From positions 2,710,372 to 2,774,371 of the forward strand of contig NZ_KK211189.1 in assembly GCF_000620845.1 (NCBI RefSeq): DNA of 64,000 nucleotides, given 5' to 3'. The notes beneath the pieces are model-generated. The model did no database searches. It was not told where the DNA came from and worked only from the letters and a program-made list of their open reading frames with translations. Every line of letters starts with the position of its first letter. Positions within the stretch are counted from its first letter, which is position 1. The stretch is from Exiguobacterium marinum DSM 16307. Its GTDB lineage: Bacteria; Bacillota; Bacilli; Exiguobacteriales; Exiguobacteriaceae. The position numbers and the translations under genes were made by a program. Shown here piece by piece: positions 17,104-25,034 of this stretch.

Positions 17104-17151
17104 AGAAAAAGCGGCAGACCGGTAGGAAGCACTCTCCCTACGGTCTGCCGC
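17104..17151 (-). terminator. Riboswitch-controlled terminator before lysC
   Basis: Long GC-rich stem (arms within 17111-17127 and 17135-17151) followed on the minus strand by a U-rich run (17106-17110). It sits 32 bases before the lysC start codon. Confidence 0.88.
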
Positions 17152-17191
17152 TTGTACGCGCAGTTGAAAAACGATTAAAGAATCGTTCCGT

Positions 17192-17362
17192 AGATAGCGC
17201 TCCATGGTAGTTGACCATGGCAGTGTAGGCGTTGTTCACGACTACCCCAGCCTTCGTTCACACGCACGTGAACGTCGACTTCGGCGAATTTCCCCTTTCG
17301 GCCCGGTCCGGAATGCGTCCGTTTCAACCAAGCTTACTCATGTCATTCGCAACCTCTATCTG
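17192..17362 (-). promoter_or_regulatory. Lysine riboswitch (L-box) aptamer of the lysC operon
   Basis: On the minus strand the leader shows AGATAGAGGTTGCGA, AGTA, AATTCGCCGAAGT, GCTGGGG, ACTGCC and the closing TGGAGCGCTATCT. The first and last blocks pair as helix P1 (AGATAG with CTATCT). Together with the terminator at 17104-17151 it should stop transcription of the whole lysC-lysA operon when lysine binds. It is a better match to the consensus than the copy before lysW. Confidence 0.95.
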
Positions 17363-17378
17363 TCAGTTGTTAGTATTA

Positions 17379-17407
17379 GTTATAACAAAACGAAATCTTC
17401 TTGCCAA
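17379..17407 (-). promoter_or_regulatory. Promoter of the lysine operon
   Basis: Minus strand TTGGCA (17402-17407), 17-base spacer, TATAAC (17379-17384), about 15 bases upstream of the aptamer. Confidence 0.7.
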
Positions 17408-17444
17408 CCTTTTTTTAGAAAAATGGGATATTTCAAAAAAAGAG

Positions 17445-17873
17445 TTACCACGTTTTCTTCATCATACGATGCGGAATATCCGCATCCAAAAACTCGTCTC
17501 CGAATGCCTCGTACCCGAGTTTTTCATAAAACGGAAGCGCCGTCAGTTGTGCGCCTAATCGTAATTCACCCAACCCTCGATGTTTTGCCACACGTTCGAC
17601 TTCGTTCATAACATCTTTCCCATATCCATGTCCCCGTGCCGACTCGATCGTCGCCACCCGTTCTACTTTTCCGATGTTCGAATCGATGGGACGAAGGCGT
17701 GCCGTTGTCACAGGCTCCGAGTCAAGGAGACCGACCACATGTGTACACACATCGTCTAAGTCGTCATATTCTAAACTCGCATCAATTCCTTGTTCCTGAA
17801 TGAATACAACTTCTCTCACTTGTCTCGCCTGTTGAATCAAATCAGCTTCTTGCCCACTTTGAATCGTCAACAT
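17445..17873 (-). CDS. GNAT family N-acetyltransferase
   Basis: A 142-residue single-domain GNAT protein, similar in layout to the ElaA/YjcF group. The N-terminal VREVVFIQEQG segment (about residues 19-29) is typical of that group; the acetyl-CoA-binding loop is ARGHGYGKDVM (about 79-89), followed by the LRLGAQLTALPFYEKLGYEAFG end motif (about 104-125). Substrate unknown. Its start overlaps the end of the AlaX gene by 7 bases, so the two are cotranslated; no terminator is visible before the lysC promoter, so read-through into the lysine leader is possible. Confidence 0.85.
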   Translation of the reverse strand: MLTIQSGQEADLIQQARQVREVVFIQEQGIDASLEYDDLDDVCTHVVGLLDSEPVTTARLRPIDSNIGKVERVATIESARGHGYGKDVMNEVERVAKHRGLGELRLGAQLTALPFYEKLGYEAFGDEFLDADIPHRMMKKTW

Positions 17874-19027
17874 GAAAGCACCCCTTCCTGCAATCGTTTC
17901 ACGATTTCTTCCATCCCTCGCTCCAGCTCAGACACGGATGTGAATCGTGCTTGTGCCTGCTTATGGTTTCCGCCGCCACGACCAATCTGCATCTCTTGAA
18001 GGGCGGTTTTCAAGAATTTACCGACGGCGATATCATGCGTCCCATCATGCATGACAAACAATTTCTGCGTGCCATAGTTGGCTCCAACCGCAATTCGTCC
18101 CGTCGCGGCAATCCGTTCGACGATGGCGGTCGTCAACGTTTCAGCTTCGGTCCGCCCCACATGTAACGCTACATAGTTATCTTCTTTCAACACTGCCTCT
18201 ACTTTCGCTTTCGCAATCCGTTCTTCTAGCGTCTTAATCTCTTTTTCACGTTCTAGACGAATCGTATGTTCTTCAATCACACGCTCTGCCACGGATTCAT
18301 TCGTTGTCGAGAATGTATGGTGAATCGAACGTAACGCTTCTCGCGCTTGTTGGGTCGCCTTGAGTGCCCGGTCACCGGCCACATACGTCAAGCGAATATT
18401 CCCTCTGACTTTCTTCATCGCCGTCACGTGAATCGTACCGAGTTGTCCGGTTGTCCCCACGTGGGTGCCGCCGCATGCATTGTAGTCAATCCCTTCGATT
18501 TCTACGATGCGAATCATCCCCATGCGATCGGTCGCCTTCCGTAAACGCGTTCGATCCACTTCTTCCTCCGGTATCTCATACACATGAATCGGACGGTTCT
18601 CGTAGACCAGTTGTTGCAACTCATGCTCAAGTGCGTTAATTTGTGGCCAGTCCATCGTTGTCGTTTCAATCTCAATGGACGAGTCGGCTGACCCGATTCC
18701 AAAGCTGAGCGTGCGAATGCCGTGACGGTCCTCTAAGATTGCCGTTAAAAGATGTTGAGCAGTATGTTGAATCGAATGATCACGTCTCACATCTTCATCG
18801 ATTCGAGCCTCTACCGTTGTACCAATCGGTAAGGACTCGTGCAAGAGGTGCCGAACCTCGTCTTCAATGAGTTGTATATCTAATACTTCATGTGATCCAA
18901 TCCATCCCCGATCGGCTGGCTGTCCACCGCCTTCTGCATAAAACGGACTGTTCTCAAGTGTATGCCAATAACCTGATTGATCCATTTTGACCGCAGTTAC
19001 GACTGTTTCCAATGTGTGTTGATTCAT
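17867..19027 (-). CDS. Alanyl-tRNA editing protein of the AlaX-L type with DHHA1 domain
   Basis: Free-standing homologue of the editing half of alanyl-tRNA synthetase, expected to hydrolyse Ser-tRNA(Ala) or Gly-tRNA(Ala) in the cytoplasm. The 386-residue chain has the FYAEGGGQPADRG motif (about 29-41), the zinc ligands HxxxH in QHTAQHLL (about 90-97) and CGGTH (about 190), a charged helical linker (about 240-285) and a C-terminal DHHA1 domain ending with the GRGGGNHKQAQA motif (about 345-356). The ATG at 19027 is chosen because GGAGG ends 5 bases before it; an in-frame GTG 12 bases upstream overlaps that ribosome site. No aminoacylation domain is present, so it is not alaS. Confidence 0.9.
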   Translation of the reverse strand: MNQHTLETVVTAVKMDQSGYWHTLENSPFYAEGGGQPADRGWIGSHEVLDIQLIEDEVRHLLHESLPIGTTVEARIDEDVRRDHSIQHTAQHLLTAILEDRHGIRTLSFGIGSADSSIEIETTTMDWPQINALEHELQQLVYENRPIHVYEIPEEEVDRTRLRKATDRMGMIRIVEIEGIDYNACGGTHVGTTGQLGTIHVTAMKKVRGNIRLTYVAGDRALKATQQAREALRSIHHTFSTTNESVAERVIEEHTIRLEREKEIKTLEERIAKAKVEAVLKEDNYVALHVGRTEAETLTTAIVERIAATGRIAVGANYGTQKLFVMHDGTHDIAVGKFLKTALQEMQIGRGGGNHKQAQARFTSVSELERGMEEIVKRLQEGVLSC

Positions 19028-19085
19028 CTTCCCCTCCACCTTTTCTCTTTAAAAAATCTGTTCAGACAACTAGTTTAATTTCGTC

Positions 19086-19091
19086 TATAAT
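19086..19091 (+). promoter_or_regulatory. Probable -10 box of the NagR-like regulator gene
   Basis: TATAAT at 19086-19091, with CAGACA 17 bases upstream as a partial -35 box, 35 bases before the ATG at 19127. Confidence 0.5.
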
Positions 19092-19126
19092 GAAACATAC
19101 ACCTTCTCAGTCAGGAGCGAAATGAT

Positions 19127-19855
19127 ATGTTAGAAATTGATAAACAATCTCCGTTACCTATTTATTATCAAATTGAAGCGTACTTAAAGCAACAAATTGA
19201 TGACGGATTGTTAAAACCAGGAGACACCCTGCCTTCAGAGCGTGAATTTTCCGAGCAATTTCATGTCAGTCGAATGACAATTCGTCAAGCGATTATGAAT
19301 CTCGTCAACGCCGGTTATTTGAGCCGTCAAAAAGGACGGGGCACCTTTGTCGCGAGTCAAAAGATTGCGATGACATTATCCGGACTGACGAGTTTTTCTG
19401 AAGAAATCAAACATCGAGGCATGCGCCCGCTCAGTCGTCTCTTATCGTACGAGGTCATTCCGGCAACGGATCTCATCGCGCAGCAACTGAGCATCCCAAA
19501 TCAGACACCTGTTTATGAAATGAAGCGGCTACGACTCGCAGATGACAATCCGCTTGCGCTCGAGACCGCCTATATCCCAGTCCATTTATTGCCGGATTTG
19601 ACGCAAGATGACGCCACGGGCTCTATTTATGCGTACGCCGAACAACGTGGACTACGTCTGAAGAATGCCACGCAGACACTCGAAGCTCGAAGCGCCGGTC
19701 CTGAAGAAGCCAAGCTCCTCACTATCTCTCCGAACGCTCCGGTACTGTTGATTGACCAGCGAACGTATCTCGATGATGGCGGCATGTTTGAATATAGTCG
19801 TTCCCTTTTCCGTGGAGACTCGTACTCTTTGACCGTCGCCATGGATCGCATATAA
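19127..19855 (+). CDS. nagR: GntR/HutC-family transcriptional regulator, NagR (YvoA)-like
   Basis: A 242-residue repressor of the GntR family, HutC subgroup. The N-terminal winged helix-turn-helix (about 8-75) contains LPSEREFSEQFHVSRMTIRQAI and GRGTFVA; the C-terminal UTRA domain (about 90-240) would bind the effector. Length and sequence style match B. subtilis NagR/YvoA (243 residues), whose ligand is glucosamine- or N-acetylglucosamine-6-phosphate. Support from context: nagA-nagB lie 2-4 kb away and a NagR-type operator stands before nagA. The gene has its own promoter and is not in the nag operon. Assignment to nagR rather than another HutC regulator is an inference. Confidence 0.82.
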   Translation: MLEIDKQSPLPIYYQIEAYLKQQIDDGLLKPGDTLPSEREFSEQFHVSRMTIRQAIMNLVNAGYLSRQKGRGTFVASQKIAMTLSGLTSFSEEIKHRGMRPLSRLLSYEVIPATDLIAQQLSIPNQTPVYEMKRLRLADDNPLALETAYIPVHLLPDLTQDDATGSIYAYAEQRGLRLKNATQTLEARSAGPEEAKLLTISPNAPVLLIDQRTYLDDGGMFEYSRSLFRGDSYSLTVAMDRI

Positions 19856-19954
19856 CGCACGAAACAGAAATACGATTTTCTACCCTCTTTTCGACTCATA
19901 TTGGAGCTAAACAATCTTATTCTACGTATATAGATGTTAAAGGGGGGGAGGACA

Positions 19955-20239
19955 TTGCATAAGGTAATCGATATCATGAAATATCGAAAAATCGCATTAC
20001 TTTGTTTATTTATCTCGATTCCAATTAGTCTGATCAATATCCTTATAGGCTCGACATGGTTGGCGATTTTAGGAGCATCTTCATTTGTAATCTTCCTCGT
20101 CATATCCCTCACTTTATGGAAATGTCCACAGTGTAAAAGACGACTCCCATTACGATTTGACCATGACACTGATGTGGAGGATGTATATCGCTGTCCTTAC
20201 TGTGATACCAAATTTTTGAGTGGGAAAATCATCGACTAA
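19955..20239 (+). CDS. Small membrane protein with a C-terminal zinc ribbon, function unknown
   Basis: About 94 residues. Two hydrophobic segments (roughly residues 12-30 and 36-53) are followed by a cytoplasmic zinc ribbon, CPQC (about 56) and CPYC (about 81). The likely start is the TTG at 19955 because a G-rich run (GGGGGGGAGG, 19942-19951) lies just upstream; the ATG at 19934 has no ribosome site and the ATG at 19976 is an alternative. I do not recognise the family. It stands alone between nagR and the LCP gene and shares a terminator with the latter. Confidence 0.6.
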   Translation: MHKVIDIMKYRKIALLCLFISIPISLINILIGSTWLAILGASSFVIFLVISLTLWKCPQCKRRLPLRFDHDTDVEDVYRCPYCDTKFLSGKIID

Positions 20240-20300
20240 ATCATTTTTCGAGAAATCCCACACAAAAAAGCGGTCTGACCTGAAATACATTGCCACATAA

Positions 20301-20334
20301 AAAACGCTCAGAAAATGAATTCTGAGCGCGTTTT
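20301..20334. terminator. Bidirectional terminator between the zinc-ribbon gene and the LCP gene
   Basis: 9-bp stem 20305-20313 with 20320-20328, 6-base loop; T-rich on the right for the plus strand and A-rich on the left, giving a U run on the minus strand. Confidence 0.7.
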
Positions 20335-20355
20335 GCATTTTTCGTAAGTTAAACT

Positions 20356-21459
20356 TTATTGAGCTTCGTACGTTACCCCGTTCGGGTCTAACGTGTAAGA
20401 CTCAAGTTCTGTATCTGACATCGGCTCGACACGGTTACCCGCATCCGCTTGTTGCACGCGATAACGCACTTCTTCAAGAAGCGGCTCATTCAAGAAATAG
20501 TAGAAGTGACCGTCATCTGCTCGGGCACCTTCACCTGTCAGTTGATATTGTACCGTATCGTGCAATGCCCCGACATCTTCAATCAAACGCATATAGTCAT
20601 TTGGTCCAAGCGTTGTCTGCATATTGTCCCCAACGGCTTTCAGGACCTTATCATAGTTGTTAAGGAGTGAAGTGCCGAGTGATTGTTCGAGCACGGCATT
20701 GATTACTTCCATTTGACGTTGTCCACGTCCAATGTCTCCACGGGGATCGTCATATCGGTTTCGGACATAGGCAAGTGCCTCTTCGCCAGAAAGCTGTTGA
20801 AGTCCCTGTTCGATTTGGACCGTTTCACGTGATGCATCATAGCTGTTTTGTTGTGAAGAGAACGGGACATCAATTTCAACGCCACCTACGGCATCAATGA
20901 AATCGACAAACCCTTGGAAGTTTAACGAAACGACATGATCGATTTCTACGCCGACCAAATCTTCAATCGTATTCGTCGCCATCCGCATCCCATTATTTGG
21001 ATTCGTTTCATCCATCGAACCAAAGTAATAAGCGTGTGTAATCTTATCTTGGTCAAGTCCCGTCTTTCCATAAGGGATGTTGTAGCCCGTGTAGTCGATA
21101 TTGACATACGAATCGCGCGGAACGCTGAGCATCGTCGTCTGTTTTTCTTTCTTGTTCAAGATAACAACAATCATAACGTCCGAGCGTCCGAATTCTCCAC
21201 GTGCTTTCTTTTGTGGCGAAAGGTCTGTCCCTAAAATCAAGAACGACTCCGTATCTTCTTTGTCAAAACGAGTCGGTTCGACTGTCGGGTCGTCCTCTAG
21301 CGTGACTTGGGTGCCGGACAACATATTGTGAGCTTTATAAAACGCTGTACCGTAAATGCTAGATCCAGCAATAATCGCAATCAGCACAAGGGCACTAAAT
21401 ATCTTATAAAACGCAGACGGACCTTTTCGCTGTCTACGAGTATGTGTTCTAGAATTCAT
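20356..21459 (-). CDS. LytR-CpsA-Psr (LCP) family cell wall ligase
   Basis: A 367-residue single-pass membrane protein that would transfer undecaprenyl-linked wall polymers such as teichoic acid to peptidoglycan, acting outside the membrane. Basic N-terminus, one membrane segment at about 18-40, then the LCP domain: LGTDLSP (about 78), GRSDVMIVVILN (about 92-103), SVPRDSYV (about 113-120), the GVEIDVP block and YVRNRYDDPRGDIGRGQRQ (about 238-256), which carries the conserved pyrophosphate-binding arginines. The start ATG at 21459 follows AAGGAG by 6 bases. Monocistronic with a good promoter. Polymer specificity cannot be told. Confidence 0.92.
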   Translation of the reverse strand: MNSRTHTRRQRKGPSAFYKIFSALVLIAIIAGSSIYGTAFYKAHNMLSGTQVTLEDDPTVEPTRFDKEDTESFLILGTDLSPQKKARGEFGRSDVMIVVILNKKEKQTTMLSVPRDSYVNIDYTGYNIPYGKTGLDQDKITHAYYFGSMDETNPNNGMRMATNTIEDLVGVEIDHVVSLNFQGFVDFIDAVGGVEIDVPFSSQQNSYDASRETVQIEQGLQQLSGEEALAYVRNRYDDPRGDIGRGQRQMEVINAVLEQSLGTSLLNNYDKVLKAVGDNMQTTLGPNDYMRLIEDVGALHDTVQYQLTGEGARADDGHFYYFLNEPLLEEVRYRVQQADAGNRVEPMSDTELESYTLDPNGVTYEAQ

Positions 21460-21481
21460 CGCGGTCTCCTTCGAGTCAAAA

Positions 21482-21525
21482 TAATGAGCTTCACTCATTA
21501 TAGAGGAAAGTGTCAAATTTGTCGA
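21482..21525 (-). promoter_or_regulatory. LCP gene promoter with an overlapping inverted repeat
   Basis: Minus strand TCGACA (21520-21525), 17-base spacer, TATAAT (21497-21502). The inverted repeat TAATGAG (21482-21488) with CTCATTA (21494-21500) overlaps the -10 box and the start region. Confidence 0.6.
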
Positions 21526-21583
21526 AAACGTTTTGATGACAAATTCATTTCTTTACACTTTCCCACAGTTGAACACAGAAAAA

Positions 21584-21607
21584 CCCGCGGAGATGATTCC
21601 GCAGGTT
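21584..21607 (-). terminator. Terminator after nagB
   Basis: 9-bp stem 21584-21592 with 21599-21607 (one G-U type mismatch) and A run on the left that reads as U on the minus strand. Confidence 0.8.
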
Positions 21608-21609
21608 CG

Positions 21610-22374
21610 TTAATCCCGAATGGTGAAAAATCGTGTTGCTGCTTCTCGTCCACGGGCTTGAAGAGCATCTGCGCAGCGCGATGCCGCCGCTTCGTCGAGT
21701 ACGACTGTCACACCTGGATGCGCTTGAAGGATTGTGGCCGGCCAGTCGACTGTCGGAACACTTTCAATCATGTGCTGTACCGCTTCCGCCTTCCGCTCAC
21801 CTATAGCCACAAGGACGATTTCACGGGCATTCATAATCGTGTCGAGTCCCATCGTGATCGCATGAGTCGGTACGTCTTCAAGGCGGTCAAAAAAGCGACG
21901 ATTGGCTTCACGGGTCGATTCCGTGAGCTCGGTCACGTGTGTCTTGGCATCGAGTGCCGTCCCCGGTTCATTGAATGCGATGTGTCCATTCTCGCCAATC
22001 CCGAGAAGTTGTAAGTCGACACCGAGCGTTCGGACGAGCCCTTCATAGCGCGCCGCCTCCGCTTCTGGGTCCGACGCATCACCTTTTGGAAGATGACTTT
22101 GTTTGAATGGCACTTCATCAAAGAGGCGATCTTTCATAAAGCGATTGTAGCTTTGAGGATGTTCGGGTGATAGTCCGATATATTCATCCAAATTGACGCT
22201 CGTCACGTGGCTACAATCGAGCGCGTCCTGCTTAAACATCTGATACATCCCGACTGGTGTGCTACCGGTTGCGAGACCGAGTACGAAGTCATGTTTCCCT
22301 GAAATCCGTTCTTTAATTAGCGTGTAGGCGATTCGTTCCGCATCGTTCGCCGTCTTTGCGACTAGTACGTTCAT
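21610..22374 (-). CDS. nagB: Glucosamine-6-phosphate deaminase
   Basis: Converts glucosamine-6-phosphate to fructose-6-phosphate and ammonia, feeding amino sugars into glycolysis. The 254-residue product has ATGSTPVGMY (35-44), the catalytic Asp63 in LDEYIGL and the GIGENGHIAFNEP block with His131 (126-138). Length is typical of the short Gram-positive enzyme without the allosteric C-terminus of E. coli NagB. It overlaps nagA by 4 bases and is the second gene of a two-gene operon. Confidence 0.96.
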   Translation of the reverse strand: MNVLVAKTANDAERIAYTLIKERISGKHDFVLGLATGSTPVGMYQMFKQDALDCSHVTSVNLDEYIGLSPEHPQSYNRFMKDRLFDEVPFKQSHLPKGDASDPEAEAARYEGLVRTLGVDLQLLGIGENGHIAFNEPGTALDAKTHVTELTESTREANRRFFDRLEDVPTHAITMGLDTIMNAREIVLVAIGERKAEAVQHMIESVPTVDWPATILQAHPGVTVVLDEAAASRCADALQARGREAATRFFTIRD

Positions 22375-23519
22375 CCTTGTTCCTCCCGTTCATATACGAT
22401 CTTACCTTTGACAAAAGTCATCTGAACATGTGTCGCGCGATTCCATACGACTAGGTCTGCATCAAACCCCGATTTGATGTCCCCTTTTGTCGTCAATCCG
22501 AATTCTTTGGCTGCATTCGTCGCGGTCATTTTGACCGCCTCTTCCACTGTACACCCGGTATATGCTTGGATATTCCGGAATGCAGCATCCATCGTCAACA
22601 CACTGCCCGCAAGATTCCCGGCTTGAAGTCGCGCAGCCCCATCCTCGACTTTGACCGGTTGACCGCCGAGTTCATACTGTCCGTCCGGAAGTCCCTTCGC
22701 TCGCATCGCATCCGTGATGACGACGAGTTCATCTGGTCCTTTTAAACGGAACGCAAAGTCAACCATCTCTGGACGGCTGTGAATGCCGTCCGGAATAATT
22801 TCCGCGATGACACCTTTCTCTAATAGACAATATCCGACCGTACCTGGTTCGCGGTGATGCAATCCACGCATTTGGTTATACAGGTGTGTCCCGTGTTTGA
22901 TGCCCGCCTGTTTGTTCTCTTCAAATGTCGCGCTCGTATGACCGGCTGAACCGATTGTACTTGATTCGCGAAGTGCCGCTTCAAATGCACGGGCACCCGG
23001 CCGTTCCGGTGCATACGTGACAAGGCGAATATGCCCACCCGCAAGCTCTTGCCACTTCCGAAACTGCTCGGCATCCGGATCGATAATATATTCCGCCGGT
23101 TGTGCCCCAGCCATCTCCACATTGACGAAAGGACCTTCCAAGTGAATCCCGATGAGTGTCGTATCCTGCGCTTCAATTACGTTTCGGACTGCCGTCAATG
23201 CATGCTCAATCGCCTCTTTTGATTGTGTGATTGTCGTCGCGAAAAAAGAAGTGACACCTTCTTGTAGCATGTGTTCACTCAATCGACGAAGTCGTGATTC
23301 ATCCGCGTCCATCGTATCGACTTCATACCCCCCGTGGATATGAACATCGATCAAACCTGGTGTCACGAGCGCCCCCGCGACATCAATCACGTGCTCATCC
23401 TGTTGTTCAAACTGTTCCATCGATCCAACCTCATCAATCGTTTGACCATTCCATCTGATATATCCACGTTCCCATGTTTGCTCCGCTGACACGATACGAG
23501 CATTGATCAATGTCGCCAT
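22371..23519 (-). CDS. nagA: N-acetylglucosamine-6-phosphate deacetylase
   Basis: Removes acetate from N-acetylglucosamine-6-phosphate. The 382-residue amidohydrolase has the metal-binding HIHGGYEVD (60-68), HLEGPF (about 133), SAGHTSAT (about 190), HLYNQMRGLHHREPG (about 212-226) and the catalytic ITDAMRA (about 269). The ATG at 23519 is chosen because the family begins at this residue and GGAG lies about 10 bases upstream; the frame is open further up but without similarity. First gene of nagA-nagB. A NagR-type operator 57 bases upstream predicts repression relieved by amino-sugar phosphate. Confidence 0.95.
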   Translation of the reverse strand: MATLINARIVSAEQTWERGYIRWNGQTIDEVGSMEQFEQQDEHVIDVAGALVTPGLIDVHIHGGYEVDTMDADESRLRRLSEHMLQEGVTSFFATTITQSKEAIEHALTAVRNVIEAQDTTLIGIHLEGPFVNVEMAGAQPAEYIIDPDAEQFRKWQELAGGHIRLVTYAPERPGARAFEAALRESSTIGSAGHTSATFEENKQAGIKHGTHLYNQMRGLHHREPGTVGYCLLEKGVIAEIIPDGIHSRPEMVDFAFRLKGPDELVVITDAMRAKGLPDGQYELGGQPVKVEDGAARLQAGNLAGSVLTMDAAFRNIQAYTGCTVEEAVKMTATNAAKEFGLTTKGDIKSGFDADLVVWNRATHVQMTFVKGKIVYEREEQG

Positions 23520-23575
23520 CGGTTCACCACTCCTTTTTGTTTTCCTCCATGTTATCATAACTAATAAAAGTATAG

Positions 23576-23587
23576 TTGTATAGACCA
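23576..23587 (-). promoter_or_regulatory. NagR (dre-type) operator upstream of nagA
   Basis: Minus strand TGGTCTATACAA resembles the DasR/NagR consensus TGGTCTAGACCA (2 mismatches), with AT bases on both sides as in known sites. It lies in the region where the nagA promoter must be. Confidence 0.65.
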
Positions 23588-23599
23588 ATTTATAATAAA

Positions 23600-23626
23600 T
23601 AAAAGATTGTTCACAATTGCGAACAA
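23600..23626 (-). terminator. Terminator after the MATE transporter gene
   Basis: Near-perfect 20-base palindrome (23607-23626) followed on the minus strand by a short U-rich run. Its symmetry would also fit an operator, but position directly after the stop codon favours termination. Confidence 0.65.
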
Positions 23627-23637
23627 CCTTTGCATCA

Positions 23638-24996
23638 TTACGTCGATTCGAGCGTCCCGTAGCGTCGAACAATCCATACGAGTCGGAGAAATAATAAGAC
23701 CGCTCCGGCTGCGAGCCCGGCAATCAAGCCAATCCAATACCCATCCGGACCAAACCCAGCATGTTCCGTCAAGACATAACCAAGAGGTAAGCCGATGACC
23801 CAATAGGCAACGAGCGAGAGAAGCAGCGTGATATTGACGTCCTTGAATCCTCGTAAAATCCCTTGAATCGGTGCCGCGACTGCATCTGATAACTGGAAGA
23901 ACACGGCGAAAATCATGAAGTGGGCAGCGAGGTCCACGACCGTCGGATCATTCGTATAAATGGCTGCGACCCGCTCGTTTTGCCAAAACAACAAGGCACC
24001 AGAGAAGATGGAGACACCTAGACAAAGCGAAATTCCGATTTTCGCATATCGAACGGCGTCCTGTAATCGTTTCGCACCGAGTTCGTATCCGACGACAATC
24101 GTCAACGCGCTCGATGCCGACAACGGGAGCATGTACACGAACGAAGCGAAGTTAATGGCGGCTTGGTGTGCCGCGACGATTTGGTCACCGTATGAGCTGA
24201 GCAATAGCGTGACTGCTGCAAAGATGCTGACCTCGGCGAAGATTGCTAGCCCGATTGGTGTCCCGAGTTGCAATAACTCTTTTTGTCTGAGCCAGACGAT
24301 ACGCTCAGTCGTCCGTAAAAACTTGTATTCTCGGAACGGCTTCCCGTTTCTCACGAAGAACAAGGCCATGAAAAAGAGCAACCAGTAGGTGATGCTCGAG
24401 GCAATTCCCGCTCCGACGCCGCCATATGCCGGAACACCAAGTTTCCCGAAAATGAAGATGTAATTTAATCCGACATTAATGGGTAACCCTAATAGTATGA
24501 GGATCATTGAAACTCTCGTCTTGCCGAGCGCATCCATGAGCGTGCGAAGCACGTTGAACAGAAACATCGGCAAGACACCGAAACCAAGAGCAAGTAAGTA
24601 TTGGGTTGCAATCCGCTTCCCTTCCGTACTGAGCCCCATTCCCTCGATTGCAATTGGCACGAGGAACGAGCCTAATGTCAACGTGATGACACTTAGTATG
24701 ACGGCTAGATAGATGCCTTGGAACAGCGTCCGTTGAATCTGTTGTCGGTCCCGTGCACCAAGTGCTTGCGATACGATTGGCGCCACGGCCAATAGGATGC
24801 CACTGAGTCCGGTGTAGACCGGCATCCAAAGACTTGAACCAACACCGACACCTGCCAAGTCGACCGCTCCGGCACGTCCAGACATGACGGTATCAAAAAA
24901 GCTAATCAAATAAAAAGACACTTGCGTGACTAAAATTGGAAAGAAAATCGTAAAGAACAGTTTTGTTTTTTCGTTTAATGAATGTGTTTGGTACAT
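23638..24996 (-). CDS. MATE family multidrug efflux transporter
   Basis: A 452-residue membrane protein with 12 predicted segments in two similar halves, typical of Na+- or H+-driven MATE exporters of the NorM/DinF type. The N-terminal region has FPILVTQVSFYLISFFDTVMSG (about 17-39), the usual first-helix pattern. The ATG at 24996 is preferred over an in-frame TTG two codons upstream because GAGG ends about 7 bases before it. Its start is only 38 bases from the divergent CHAD gene. Substrates unknown. Confidence 0.92.
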   Translation of the reverse strand: MYQTHSLNEKTKLFFTIFFPILVTQVSFYLISFFDTVMSGRAGAVDLAGVGVGSSLWMPVYTGLSGILLAVAPIVSQALGARDRQQIQRTLFQGIYLAVILSVITLTLGSFLVPIAIEGMGLSTEGKRIATQYLLALGFGVLPMFLFNVLRTLMDALGKTRVSMILILLGLPINVGLNYIFIFGKLGVPAYGGVGAGIASSITYWLLFFMALFFVRNGKPFREYKFLRTTERIVWLRQKELLQLGTPIGLAIFAEVSIFAAVTLLLSSYGDQIVAAHQAAINFASFVYMLPLSASSALTIVVGYELGAKRLQDAVRYAKIGISLCLGVSIFSGALLFWQNERVAAIYTNDPTVVDLAAHFMIFAVFFQLSDAVAAPIQGILRGFKDVNITLLLSLVAYWVIGLPLGYVLTEHAGFGPDGYWIGLIAGLAAGAVLLFLRLVWIVRRYGTLEST

Positions 24997-25034
24997 GGAC
25001 AACCCTCATCTCTTTTCAGAAAGGAAATAATATC

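Noticed and set aside
19050..19075. Possible NagR self-regulation site (TGTTCAGACAA) in its own promoter
   Set aside because: One base shorter than the operator consensus and with poor symmetry; too weak to report.
21307..22014. Plus-strand frame of 235 codons across the LCP promoter and nagB
   Set aside because: It spans a promoter, a terminator and part of nagB on the other strand; no domain pattern is visible.
23607..23626. 20-base palindrome after the MATE gene as an operator
   Set aside because: It sits between a stop codon and a U tract on the same strand, so a terminator explains it better.
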